Of a stretch of DNA of 63,683 nucleotides, positions 36,602 to 45,965 are shown piece after piece; within the stretch, counting starts at the first letter, position 1, and every line of letters begins with the position of its first letter. This DNA comes from CAYVUI01 sp964454745 (GTDB lineage Bacteria > Planctomycetota > Phycisphaerae > Sedimentisphaerales > Anaerohalosphaeraceae). The position numbers and the translations under genes are program-made. The stretch covers positions 1-63,683 of the forward strand of contig CAYVUI010000004.1 in NCBI GenBank assembly GCA_964454745.1. The letters are read 5' to 3'. The notes beneath the pieces were generated by a model. It ran no database searches. It saw only the letters and a list, made by a program, of their open reading frames with translations, and was not told where the DNA came from.

Positions 36602-37636
36602 ATGGTCATGTCAATTATGGAGATAGCCAGAAACGCGGGCGTTTCCCCTTCGACGGTGTCGCGGGTGATCAATAATAAACCCGGAATTGCAGAAGCGACG
36701 CGAATTCTTGTTTTTGATGCCATGGATAAGGTCGGGTATGTTCCCAGGGCGGCACACGCGCGTCCGGGCCGCAAGACCAATGGAGTGAGCATGCCAAAAG
36801 TGTCGAATGTCGCATTTATTTCCTTTGCACGGTACCGTTCGCAGCTTCAAAGCCCGGTGTATGCGGAAATCATTCACGGGGTGGAAGAGGAGCTTGCCGG
36901 GGCGGACATGAATATGATGCTCAAGCACGTCCGTGATGATAAGGACCTTTCGGAATGGTTCTCCAGCCGGGAGATGGACGGGATCATTCTTTTTGCTCCC
37001 ACGGGGGATATTGACAGTTGGGTCCGTTTTAACCATAAGACGGTGCCGGTGGTTTCGATTCTTGAGCGGGACAGCCGGCTTCCGTGGTGTGACAATATCA
37101 GTTATGACCGCAATGCCGTTGCTCAGCGGGCGTTTTGGTATATGTATGAGCAGGGACACCGGGAGATTCTTGAGCTTGGGGATTCAAACCATACGCGTCG
37201 CCTGGGCGAACTGGCCGAGGCGAACGGAGTTGAGATGTTTACGCTTGGAATCGAAGCGGATTCTCTTTATATTTCAAATGAGCAGGAAAACCGTCCCGAT
37301 ACCGGGGTTCTCGCGGAAAAATTTGAAGCGTATCTTTCGCGGTATTCACTTCCGAAGGCGATTTTTGTTCCCGCGGATGCTTTCGCTGTGCCGATCTATT
37401 CCCTGTTAATGCAGAAGGGGTATACGGCCGGGGTGGATTTCGAGGTGGTTTCGGTCAATAATGAGGCGAGCTTGCTCGATGGCCTTAGCCCGAGGCCGAC
37501 GACGATTGATATTCGTTCCTACGAAATGGGCCGAACCGCGGTACAACGGCTGTTGTGGCGCAAAGAGCATCCCGACGAGCCGCGTTTGACACTGACCCTG
37601 GATCCGGTCTTAGTAGAATCAAAAAGGGAGAACTGA
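36602..37636 (+). CDS. LacI-family transcriptional regulator of the polysaccharide locus
   Basis: A 344-residue regulator with the LacI N-terminal helix-turn-helix (MEIARNAGVSPSTVSRVIN, hinge near residue 50-60) and a periplasmic-binding-protein-like effector domain (about 65-340). The ATG at 36602 has GGAG four bases upstream; the in-frame ATG at 36608 is an alternative. It heads the + strand locus and faces the URO-D gene, so it probably represses or activates both in response to a sugar from the target glycan. The effector is unknown. Confidence 0.92.
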   Translation: MVMSIMEIARNAGVSPSTVSRVINNKPGIAEATRILVFDAMDKVGYVPRAAHARPGRKTNGVSMPKVSNVAFISFARYRSQLQSPVYAEIIHGVEEELAGADMNMMLKHVRDDKDLSEWFSSREMDGIILFAPTGDIDSWVRFNHKTVPVVSILERDSRLPWCDNISYDRNAVAQRAFWYMYEQGHREILELGDSNHTRRLGELAEANGVEMFTLGIEADSLYISNEQENRPDTGVLAEKFEAYLSRYSLPKAIFVPADAFAVPIYSLLMQKGYTAGVDFEVVSVNNEASLLDGLSPRPTTIDIRSYEMGRTAVQRLLWRKEHPDEPRLTLTLDPVLVESKREN

Positions 37637-37702
37637 TTTCTATGAAATGTATATTTACTGTAACGAGGCAATTAGTCAAATGAATGAAAGGAGAGAGGTA
37701 AG

Positions 37703-38536
37703 ATGGAAAAAAAACTGTCAAAAATGAGGAAACTGGGATTGGTAACGGTGGTTCTTATTACGGTTTTGTTCACACCTGTTTTTGCGAGTTATACCGGGCA
37801 GACTGGTACGGCGGACCAGGTGTATAACCGCGCGAGCGACTGGGCCGGGACCAGCCATGTCGTGGGAACGACCGGGCATGGCAACTGGAGCTATCACATG
37901 ATGCTAAAGAGCGACGTGGATGCCTACGGAAGGGGTGATTCGAACTACTGGACGGGATGTGAATATCACGCGACAATCAGCGATCTCGGCTCGGTAGGCG
38001 CATATCGTTTTTACAGCCCGATGCCCGCGATGGCGGACCTTGAGGCGTACGAGGATCACGTTGGAGCGATGTGGAACAAGCAAACCAACGATTACCTGGA
38101 TTACCGGGAAAGTGAGATTACGGTGGTATTTACGGCCCCGCAAAGCGGGTTGTATAACGTGTTGGGAGATCTGTACTGGAGCAACGAGCTTGTCACCGAC
38201 CCCCGGTCGTATGTTCATATCGGGACACTCCAATCAGGTGTGTATACGAACCTCTGGACGAGCATAATGCTTCGCGACTCTGACTATGCGGCGCCGATCG
38301 AGGGAATGGTTGACCCGGCGAACCCGCTGGCGGTTCCGGGTTTTACGAACAATTCGGATCTGCTTGGAATCGATCTCGCTGCAGGCGATCAGCTTTTGAT
38401 TACGCTTCAAACCGGCGTTTTGAACTATCGCAAGACCAATATTCATGATTCCGACGTTTATATCGAATACGTACCCGAGCCTGCGACGTTTGGATTGATT
38501 GGCCTGGGTTTTGTTCTTCTTCGAAAACGAAGTTAG
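37703..38536 (+). CDS. PEP-CTERM protein with one 'LNYR-HD' module
   Basis: A 277-residue protein: signal peptide (about 1-29), one module of about 215 residues (HGNWSYHMM, YGRGDSNYW, MWNKQTNDYLDYRESE, VLNYRKTNIHDSDVYIE) and a PEP-CTERM tail VPEPATFGLIGLG + RKRS. The module is clearly homologous to two modules of the 39821-42258 protein, with near-identical DNA in places. It reads like a beta-sandwich, and I infer glycan binding from the locus; no known carbohydrate-binding module is recognised. GGAGAGAGG precedes the start. Confidence 0.75.
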   Translation: MEKKLSKMRKLGLVTVVLITVLFTPVFASYTGQTGTADQVYNRASDWAGTSHVVGTTGHGNWSYHMMLKSDVDAYGRGDSNYWTGCEYHATISDLGSVGAYRFYSPMPAMADLEAYEDHVGAMWNKQTNDYLDYRESEITVVFTAPQSGLYNVLGDLYWSNELVTDPRSYVHIGTLQSGVYTNLWTSIMLRDSDYAAPIEGMVDPANPLAVPGFTNNSDLLGIDLAAGDQLLITLQTGVLNYRKTNIHDSDVYIEYVPEPATFGLIGLGFVLLRKRS

Positions 38537-38594
38537 GTGCTTTTGGTGCTTAATTGACAATATTAGAATTCACTCTAATTCAAGGAGAGTACTG

Positions 38595-39785
38595 ATGAAG
38601 AAAGAATGCTTTTTAACCATCGTAATTACGGTTGGTGTTCTGCTTTCGCTTCCGATGGTGCAGGCGGATATCCAGCTGAGCCGAAACGGGGACTGGCTGG
38701 CCAGTGACCTGGTGACCGACCCCAACGGTCACGGAACCCAGTGGGACCCGGGCACTATGGCGTGGACCTATTACACCAAGTGGGTCGAGCCGGGAGATGC
38801 GACGGTGTATCCGGGCCCGGACTACAACCCGGCGGAACTGATGCAGATGCAGTATCAGCCGACCAAGACCAGTTATTATGACCCTGTGTCGGCGATCACT
38901 TCGAATAACGGACATATTCCGTTTGAATATGAGACGTTCGGATCGCTGGATCACCTTTATGTGTTCTGGAACGATATCACCCAGCAGACCGGTGGGTATC
39001 CTACGCAGGTGGATTTTGACGCACCTTATGGAAAACAGCAGTGGTGTGTCGCGGTGTTTACGAATCCTTTCCCGTTCGATATTACGGTCGATCTTTCCGG
39101 TGCAAGCGAGATTCAGACCGCAGCCAAGGGGTCTCTGGACGGTACGAAGGTGGAGATCGCGACGGTCAATACCGCTTTTGACAGCAAGACGGTTTTGTGG
39201 TCTTACGAGTTTTCGACGAGCAGCCCTTATATTGACGGGGTCTGGGCCGAATTTGTGACGTCACATGTGTTCGGTGATTTCCTGCTCGAATCGGGGGTTC
39301 AGGATATTGTGTTAGCCGCAGGAGAATCTCTGGCGTTTGGATTGCGAGCGGGCAACCTGGAAGGGACCGGCCAGTACCTTCGAACGAAATGGGTTGACGA
39401 TGAAGTGACTCTGACGATTTCTTCGAACGAACCCTTGACGCTGACGGTGGCGACAAACCCGGCGGGCAACGAGGGGGCGACCACCGGGGCGGGCAGCTAT
39501 TCGCTCGGGGATGAGGCGGTAATTAGTGCTTTTGATTTCAACGATTGTGCCAATGGTGTTGTCTATGTGTTTGATCACTGGGAAGGCGAGGTCGCAGACG
39601 CCAACGCGGCCCAGACGACGGTGAGCATGGGTTCGAGCACAGCGGTGACGGCGGTTTATGCCGCGACGGCGCAGTGCGGGGACGCCTGTCACCCGGTTCC
39701 CGCGGGCAGTGTCGACGGGGACTGTGATGTCGACCTGGATGACGCGAACCAATTGGCCGCGGGTTGGCTGGATTCTTCCTTATAA
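38595..39785 (+). CDS. secreted protein: B-type module, InlB-type repeat, CGDxC dockerin-like tail
   Basis: Starts at the ATG at 38595 behind AAGGAGAG (396 residues; the frame also opens upstream inside the previous gene). Signal peptide, a module of about 250 residues with FEYETFGSLDHLYVFWND, GKQQWCVAVFTNPFPFD and GQYLRTKWVDDEV, an InlB B-repeat-like domain (about 283-358), and the C-terminal CGDACHPVP segment followed by a dockerin-like calcium loop DGDCDVDLDDANQLAAGWL. The module resembles the third module of the next protein. Probably a surface glycan-binding protein; no catalytic residues seen. Confidence 0.72.
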   Translation: MKKECFLTIVITVGVLLSLPMVQADIQLSRNGDWLASDLVTDPNGHGTQWDPGTMAWTYYTKWVEPGDATVYPGPDYNPAELMQMQYQPTKTSYYDPVSAITSNNGHIPFEYETFGSLDHLYVFWNDITQQTGGYPTQVDFDAPYGKQQWCVAVFTNPFPFDITVDLSGASEIQTAAKGSLDGTKVEIATVNTAFDSKTVLWSYEFSTSSPYIDGVWAEFVTSHVFGDFLLESGVQDIVLAAGESLAFGLRAGNLEGTGQYLRTKWVDDEVTLTISSNEPLTLTVATNPAGNEGATTGAGSYSLGDEAVISAFDFNDCANGVVYVFDHWEGEVADANAAQTTVSMGSSTAVTAVYAATAQCGDACHPVPAGSVDGDCDVDLDDANQLAAGWLDSSL

Positions 39786-39820
39786 TTTTGAGTGTATCCT
39801 AATCCTACGAAAGGAGATTT

Positions 39821-42258
39821 ATGATGAATACAAACAGCGTTGAAATCAAAAAATACTTTTTTACGCTCTTCCTGGCCGGCTGTGTTATTTTCGCGGGTCA
39901 GTTACTGGGGTACACGGGGGAAGATCCGAATGCCCTGGAGGTTTATAACCGCGCGACGGCATGGGCGGCGGCGAGCCATTCTGTGGGAACGAATTCGCAT
40001 GGAAACTGGAGTTATCACATGATGACCAAGGCCGATATTGACGCATACGGCCGCGGGGACGATGCGTACTGGACGAACTGTGATTACGACAGCACGATCA
40101 GCGATCTGGGAGAGACAGGGGCCTATCGTTTTTACAGCCCGATGCCCGCGTTTGCGGACCTGGAGGCGTATGAAACCCATGTGGGCGTGTTGTGGAACAA
40201 GGCAGACAATGACCACCTCGATTACCGTGAAAGCGAGATTGCCCTTACCTTTACCGCGCCGGAAAACGGGAATTATAACGTGGTCGGNNNNNNNNNNGGA
40301 GCAATGAACTTTTGACCGACCCCCGGGCATATGTGCATATCGGGACGGTGAAATCAGGTGTGTATACGAATCTCTGGACGAGCGACATGCTTCGCGGTCC
40401 GGGTGGTGATTATACACAAATGGTCGATCCCGCGAGCCCGGAAGCGGTTGCGGGCTTTACGGACAATCCCTCGCTTCTGGATATTCGCCTGGATGCGGGA
40501 GAGCAGATCCTGATTATTATGCAGACGGGTCTTTTGAATTACCGCAAGGCGAATCTTCACGATTCCGGTGTATATATCGAACGGTTCGAACAGGGCGCAC
40601 TGGCGACTTACAAGCGTGTCAGCGCCTGGGCCAGCGATACGCACACGGACGGTGAGAACATGCACGGCAACTGGAGTTATCACATGATTAAGGGTACGGA
40701 TGTCGCTACGTATGGTCGTGGTGATTCGACGTACTGGGTGGATATGAATTACCTGTCCGCATCGGATAAGTACCAGTTTACCGAGCCTTTGCCCGCGTTT
40801 TGGGTCTCTGAGGCGTACAGCAATCTCGTCAAGGCAATGTGGAACAAGGCTGACAATGATCACCTGGATTACCGTGAAGCGGAGATGGCGATGGTGTTTA
40901 CGGTTCCCGCTGCCGGGGCGTATGATATTGTCGGCGATCTCAAGTGGAGCAATTACGGTGCGGCAGATACCCGGGCGATGGTGCATATCGGCACGATCAA
41001 GGCCGGGGAGAATACGTACAATAACATCTGGTCGAGTGTTCAGCTTCGTGATGACGATAACCTGACGCCTTTTGAGATGATCCCCGAGGCGAGCCCGGTT
41101 GATGTGCCGGGTTATGCCGAAAATGATCTTCTTGTCGGGATTCCTCTTTCGGCAGGTGACAAGATCGTGATTACACTGCAGACGGGTGTTTTGAATTACC
41201 GAGGCGCCGTTCTGCATGACGATGCCCTTGCGATCAAGCAATGGCCGGTGGATACAACCATCGAGTTCAACCGCAGCATTGATTTTATTTCGACAACCAA
41301 ATCAGGCAATTCGCACGGTTCGATCGGTTTCGCGGCGGATACCTGGGAGTACTGGATTAAGCCGTTTTCGCACGATAACCAGGATTATGTTCCCGGCGAA
41401 CTCGATGCGTTCAACTGGGATGCGGGTCATTCGCGGTATGAGTTGTATGACCCTGTCGATGGGTTCTGGCAGTATCATTCCTTTGCGGACGCGGATGGTT
41501 TTGAGACGATGTGGAATACCAATGGTGTGGATGTCGGCAAGCAGTCCTGGATTGTGGCGACGTTCCGCAACCCGTATCCTGCCGCGGTTGACTTTACCGT
41601 GACCGGTGAGACGACGTATGAAATGGAACGCACGGGAACGCTGGGCGGCGAGCGCTGCGAGATTGCCGTGATTGACGCCGCGTTTGCGAATAAGTTTGTG
41701 GCGTGGTCTTACAATCCGGTCAACGGTGCCGTCGGCACCTACCCGGTTCCAAGCCCTGCGTTGTACGGAGTGACGCTGGAGCCGGGCGAGTATCTTGCGT
41801 TTGGTTTCCGCGGAAACCGTTTGAATTACCGCAACGTGATCTGGCATAACTCGGCGTTGACGATTACGGCCGATGAGAGCAATTTCGCGAATGTGGAAGT
41901 CCTGACAAGTCCCTCGCTTGTCAATTCGGGCGTGACGCCGGCGATTGGCGTGAATCCTGTGGTTCTCGGCAGCGAGATTGACCTGATTGCGTACGATTTC
42001 GCGGGCGCTTGTCCGACGGCGTACGTGTTCGATCACTGGGAAGTAGACGGACAGGTTTATTCCTCGGATGCTGCGACTACACTGGTTGTCAACGAAGAGA
42101 CGACGGTTACGGCCGTATTTGTTACGAGCAACGAGTGCGGCGATGTGTGCCGTCCTTATCCGGATGCGGATATCAGTGAGGATTGCACCGTGGACATGGA
42201 AGATTATTCCATGATGGCACAAGACTGGATGGAATGTACCGATCCGTCCTGTGACTAA
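39821..42258 (+). CDS. three-module secreted protein with InlB repeat and CGDxC dockerin-like tail (split by assembly gap)
   Basis: Starts at ATGATG behind AAAGGAG and has a signal peptide. Modules A1 and A2 both match the 37703 protein (HGNWSYHM, YGRGDxxYW, MWNKADNDHLDYRE, LNYR-x4-HD), and a B module matches the 38595 protein. An InlB-type domain and a tail CGDVCRPYP + SEDCTVDMEDYSMMAQDWM follow. Ten Ns (40288-40297) break the frame inside A1. The paralogue reads GDLYWSNEL at this point, so 11 bases are missing; with that the whole gene is 813 codons in one frame. It was probably made by module duplication. Glycan binding is inferred. Confidence 0.78.
40288..40297. other. assembly gap (10 N) inside the modular protein gene
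   Basis: Ten Ns. Alignment with the paralogue at 37703-38536 predicts 11 missing bases (rest of Gly, then Asp-Leu-Tyr and the first base of Trp). Confidence 0.95.
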
Positions 42259-42327
42259 TGTTTCTCTCAGGGTGGTGCGGGTATTCGGTCCGCACCCCCT
42301 TTTTTGCATGCTGGAAAGGTTGATTCG

Positions 42328-43149
42328 ATGAAAAAACGGGCCTTCACGCTGATTGAATTGCTGGTTGTAATTTCTATTATCGCGCTGCTGATGTCGATTA
42401 TGATCCCGTCGCTGCAGAAGGCGAAGACGTTCGCGAAGAAGATCATCTGTATGAATAACATCAAGAACCTGACGCTGTCGACGATGCTGTACGTGCAGGA
42501 TTACGGGGATGTATTTCCTTCGCGGCATCCGGGACCGGACGGGGCGTACAATACGAGGGATGACTCCTACTGGGATGATAAGCTTTTGACTTATGTGGAT
42601 AACAACTTCGATTTGTTTTTGTGCCCGGTGACCCGGTCAATCTATATCGATTCGGTCAAGCAAATTGAATCGAGTATGTATGACCTCGAAAAGTGGAAAC
42701 ACGCGGAGACCTACCGATTTAACAGTTGGCTGAAAGGCTGGTACAATGGGGCGGAGGCCGCCGGTGAGTGGCCCAGCGGTCATAGTTCCAAAGTTGTCCC
42801 TACACCTCTCAAGACGAGCCAGGTGAAGTACACGGCGAACGTGATTATGATCTCGGACGGCTCGGGGGTTGGAGGAGGCAATGACGGGATTCGGCGGTTC
42901 AGTTATTTTTATAACGGGGGGCTTCGTTTCATGCCCGACCTGATGCCGGCCCATGACATTAAGTTTAAGAGCAGTGGAGAGACGATTCCTTTCCACAGTG
43001 TCCCGGAGTGTTCAGGCGGTATTTCGCTTGGTTTTTCGGACGGGCATTGTGAGTCGGTAGCGCGTTATGATTATACCAATGAAACGGTAAATAACAAGAT
43101 TCCCCCGCGTGAAGGTTTGCGAGTGAACCCGATCAGTGCGCGGGAATAG
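42328..43149 (+). CDS. type II secretion/pseudopilin-type protein with prepilin signal
   Basis: A 273-residue protein from the ATG at 42328 (GGAAAGG upstream). The class III prepilin signal KKRAFTLIELLVVISIIALL has the Phe-Thr-Leu-Ile-Glu after the cleavage site and a 20-residue hydrophobic helix. The globular domain has MLYVQDYGDVFPS, a LFLCPVT motif and a terminal ISLGFSDGHCESV, the DUF1559-like planctomycete pseudopilin pattern. It would be processed by a prepilin peptidase and built into a periplasmic or surface filament. Its place between glycan-binding and lyase genes suggests a role in handling or exporting the polysaccharide machinery. Confidence 0.85.
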   Translation: MKKRAFTLIELLVVISIIALLMSIMIPSLQKAKTFAKKIICMNNIKNLTLSTMLYVQDYGDVFPSRHPGPDGAYNTRDDSYWDDKLLTYVDNNFDLFLCPVTRSIYIDSVKQIESSMYDLEKWKHAETYRFNSWLKGWYNGAEAAGEWPSGHSSKVVPTPLKTSQVKYTANVIMISDGSGVGGGNDGIRRFSYFYNGGLRFMPDLMPAHDIKFKSSGETIPFHSVPECSGGISLGFSDGHCESVARYDYTNETVNNKIPPREGLRVNPISARE

Positions 43150-43169
43150 TCTTTTTTTGAGTGGACTGT

Positions 43170-45869
43170 ATGAAATTATCCTGTTTATTTCTAATACTGA
43201 TGCTCCCGGTCCTTTCGCTGTGCCCAATTGCACTGGCGGATGCACAAAGTACCGCTGATGAATTGTTTTCCTATGTCGACTTGGATGCTCCGGAACTTTC
43301 CGGTGTAAAAACCTACTACCAGTCGGGACAGTACAGCGAGGCACTCGATGCGTACCGGGATTTGTTCCTCGAGAATATTGAGGGGCTTTCTTTCTCCGGT
43401 TTGCCCAGCTGCAGCTCGAACGCGGACGATCTTTTGAACAACAATGTGGTTCGGATCTATAACCTCGCGGGGGGCTATGAGAGCCAGGATATCGGGGCGC
43501 CTGGCAGTATTGACTGGTATCAGGTTACCTCTTTTGAGCACTGGACGTATTATCTTTCGAATATGCACTGGACAAGCAGTTTGATCGAGAAGTTTGCACA
43601 ATCCCCGGGGTCCAACGGGGCGTATCTTGGGAAATGGGTAGAGTACTGGTACGATTTTTCGCAGAATAATTACAGCCAGTGGTCGGCCATCGAGGGTACG
43701 GCGGCGGAGGCTGATTACGGCGGATTGTTTCGGAATATCTGGCTGCATCACCTGGTGCTGGGGGACCGGGTGCGGTATTTGTTGTCGCAGCTTTCGCAGG
43801 CGGTCCAGTCGGACCTGGCGGTGAGCAAGACGCTGATCGACGGGGAAAAGCTGGGCGCGATTCTTTCGGAGATGGCCCAGCGCAACATGCCGCGGCTGAA
43901 CAGCTCGGTGCACGGAGGGGTTCCCAACCAGGTGTTGTATTCGAGTTTGGGGCTGCTGCAGTCGAGTTTCGGATTTTTGGCGTTTCACGATGCCGGGCCG
44001 TGGCACGCGACGGGTGAGTATGAGATCCAGAATTACCTGACGATGTCCTACATGGCGGACGGTACGGATATGGAGCAGTCGTTCAATTACAACGGAACGC
44101 TGATCAACGCGGGCATGGAGGTTCAGGATTTGTACACAAGCAGCGGGCAGGCTTTGCCCGCGTGGATGAGTGATTACGAGCAGGCGATGCTGTACCGCTT
44201 CCGGATGCTTGCCTCGGTGGTGCGTCCCAACGGTATGCTGCCCTCGCTGGATTTGCAAAGCGACGCGGACGCGTATGCCAGGCTTACGGACTACCAGGGG
44301 TACTTCGGGGACCCGCTGGTTGGGCAGATTATCGATCATACGTGGTCGGTCAGCCCGAGCGAGCCGGTTCCGGCGTTTGATTCGATTTATTTTCCGTACG
44401 GCGGATACGCGATTGTCCGTGACGGATGGGGGAGTAATGCGAATCATTTGTTCATGAAGAATTCGCGGATGGGCAAGGGCCATTATGACAACAGCGCCAA
44501 CCAGGTGCAGATTACGGCATTTGGCAAGACGGTCCTGATCGATTCGGGCGGTTCGCTTTATGTGCCGGATTACCGCAACGATTATTTTCATAATTCCTTT
44601 GGTCATAATACAATCCTGGTGGACGGCAAGAGCCAGTGCATGTGCGGAGAGCATTCGCCGGCGTATACGACGCCGATTGAGAACCGCTACCTGACCGGTG
44701 CGCATTTTGATTTTGTCGAGGGTTCGTACGGCAATGGTGTGAACGGGGGATACGGGAATAATGTGATCGACATTTCGGATGTGACGCACAAGCGGGAAGT
44801 GACATTTGTGCGGGAGACGGGTGTGTACGTGATTGTTGATCGGCTTTTGAGCCCGTCGAGTCATACATACACTCAGGTGTGGAACTATAACAAGGATTAC
44901 GCCAAAGAGGAAGTGACGCTGGCGGGGGTGGATAAGATTTTGACGGTGAAGTCTTTTCAGCCCAATGTCGCGATTTATAACTATTCGGAGCATGCGCCTT
45001 TGAGTTATACCCGTTATTACGGGTATTATAACGGGGTGGATGTTTTCGGCTGGGCGAAGGACGGGTCCGGCTATACCCAGGCGGTGGATACGCATCGTTC
45101 GTGGACGGGGACGGGGAACCAGCTGTTAGTGACTCTAATCGCTCCGATGAACTGGGACAACGAACCTGTGACGGTTACGAACAGCATCGCGACCAGTGAG
45201 GTCGTGGGTTTTGACGCAGTGGGTGTGTCGGGGGAGACGGTGGGTTTTGTCGCGCGCAAGACGGCCGGAACCATTGCGATCGGGGATATTACCGTACAGG
45301 CGAAGAGCCTTTTGGTTCGCGAAAAGGACGGAATTTTGCGCGGAGTGGTACTGGGGTGTACGTCGTTTTCATATCTTGGAAATCCGCTGGGGGGATTGAC
45401 GGAAGATTTCGAGTTCGAGATTCAGGGCGGGATGGTGACAGTGGTTTCGGATGTTGCGGTGCCCTCGATGTTCACCTGGGCTGAGGATGGGACGAATACC
45501 CAGCCGGTCTTTTTCCAGACGGTGGATATCGAGGTGGAGGTCTCGCCGGGATATGTGACGACCGTAAGCCCGCAGCCGGGGATGTATACGCTCAATGTGA
45601 ATGCTGAGTTGCCGCTTGCAGCGGAAGATTTTGTTCAGTGTCCATATGTCGATACGTTCAGTCACTGGGAGGTGGACGGGCAGTATTATTCGGGCCAGGC
45701 GCAGACCGTGCTGACGGCGACGGACAACGCTGTGGTTACGGCGGTGCTTGTCGACGACCGGCAGTGCGGGGATGAATGCCACCCCATACCGCGGTCGGAC
45801 CTTACCGGAGACTGCCGGGTGGATATTGCTGATCTTTCGATCCTTGCAGAGGCCTGGCTTATCGAGTAA
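43170..45869 (+). CDS. heparinase II/III-family polysaccharide lyase with InlB repeat and CGDxC dockerin-like tail
   Basis: About 899 residues (ATG at 43170; a GTG three codons earlier is possible). Signal peptide, an all-helical toroid domain (about 30-395) with GGVPNQ and TDMEQSFNYN, then the heparinase II/III beta-sandwich (about 400-790) with FDSIYFPYGGYAIVRDGW, GHYDNSANQ and GHNTILVDG. Family enzymes cleave uronate-containing glycans by beta-elimination using Tyr/His/Asn residues from these two domains. It ends in an InlB-type domain and CGDECHPIP + TGDCRVDIADLSILAEAWL. Secreted. The exact PL family and substrate cannot be given without a search. One of three paralogues in the locus. Confidence 0.85.
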   Translation: MKLSCLFLILMLPVLSLCPIALADAQSTADELFSYVDLDAPELSGVKTYYQSGQYSEALDAYRDLFLENIEGLSFSGLPSCSSNADDLLNNNVVRIYNLAGGYESQDIGAPGSIDWYQVTSFEHWTYYLSNMHWTSSLIEKFAQSPGSNGAYLGKWVEYWYDFSQNNYSQWSAIEGTAAEADYGGLFRNIWLHHLVLGDRVRYLLSQLSQAVQSDLAVSKTLIDGEKLGAILSEMAQRNMPRLNSSVHGGVPNQVLYSSLGLLQSSFGFLAFHDAGPWHATGEYEIQNYLTMSYMADGTDMEQSFNYNGTLINAGMEVQDLYTSSGQALPAWMSDYEQAMLYRFRMLASVVRPNGMLPSLDLQSDADAYARLTDYQGYFGDPLVGQIIDHTWSVSPSEPVPAFDSIYFPYGGYAIVRDGWGSNANHLFMKNSRMGKGHYDNSANQVQITAFGKTVLIDSGGSLYVPDYRNDYFHNSFGHNTILVDGKSQCMCGEHSPAYTTPIENRYLTGAHFDFVEGSYGNGVNGGYGNNVIDISDVTHKREVTFVRETGVYVIVDRLLSPSSHTYTQVWNYNKDYAKEEVTLAGVDKILTVKSFQPNVAIYNYSEHAPLSYTRYYGYYNGVDVFGWAKDGSGYTQAVDTHRSWTGTGNQLLVTLIAPMNWDNEPVTVTNSIATSEVVGFDAVGVSGETVGFVARKTAGTIAIGDITVQAKSLLVREKDGILRGVVLGCTSFSYLGNPLGGLTEDFEFEIQGGMVTVVSDVAVPSMFTWAEDGTNTQPVFFQTVDIEVEVSPGYVTTVSPQPGMYTLNVNAELPLAAEDFVQCPYVDTFSHWEVDGQYYSGQAQTVLTATDNAVVTAVLVDDRQCGDECHPIPRSDLTGDCRVDIADLSILAEAWLIE

Positions 45870-45965
45870 GATTGGTTTTGCCCTTGCTTTCAGGAAACTT
45901 TTTACAAAGCCCTCCTGTACGTTTGTTTGAAATCAACGCAGGCATGAGTGATCGGTATTTTTTAT

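Noticed and set aside
43191..45095. A 634-codon open frame on the minus strand
   Set aside because: It mirrors the heparinase gene, which has clear domains, signal peptide and tail on the + strand.
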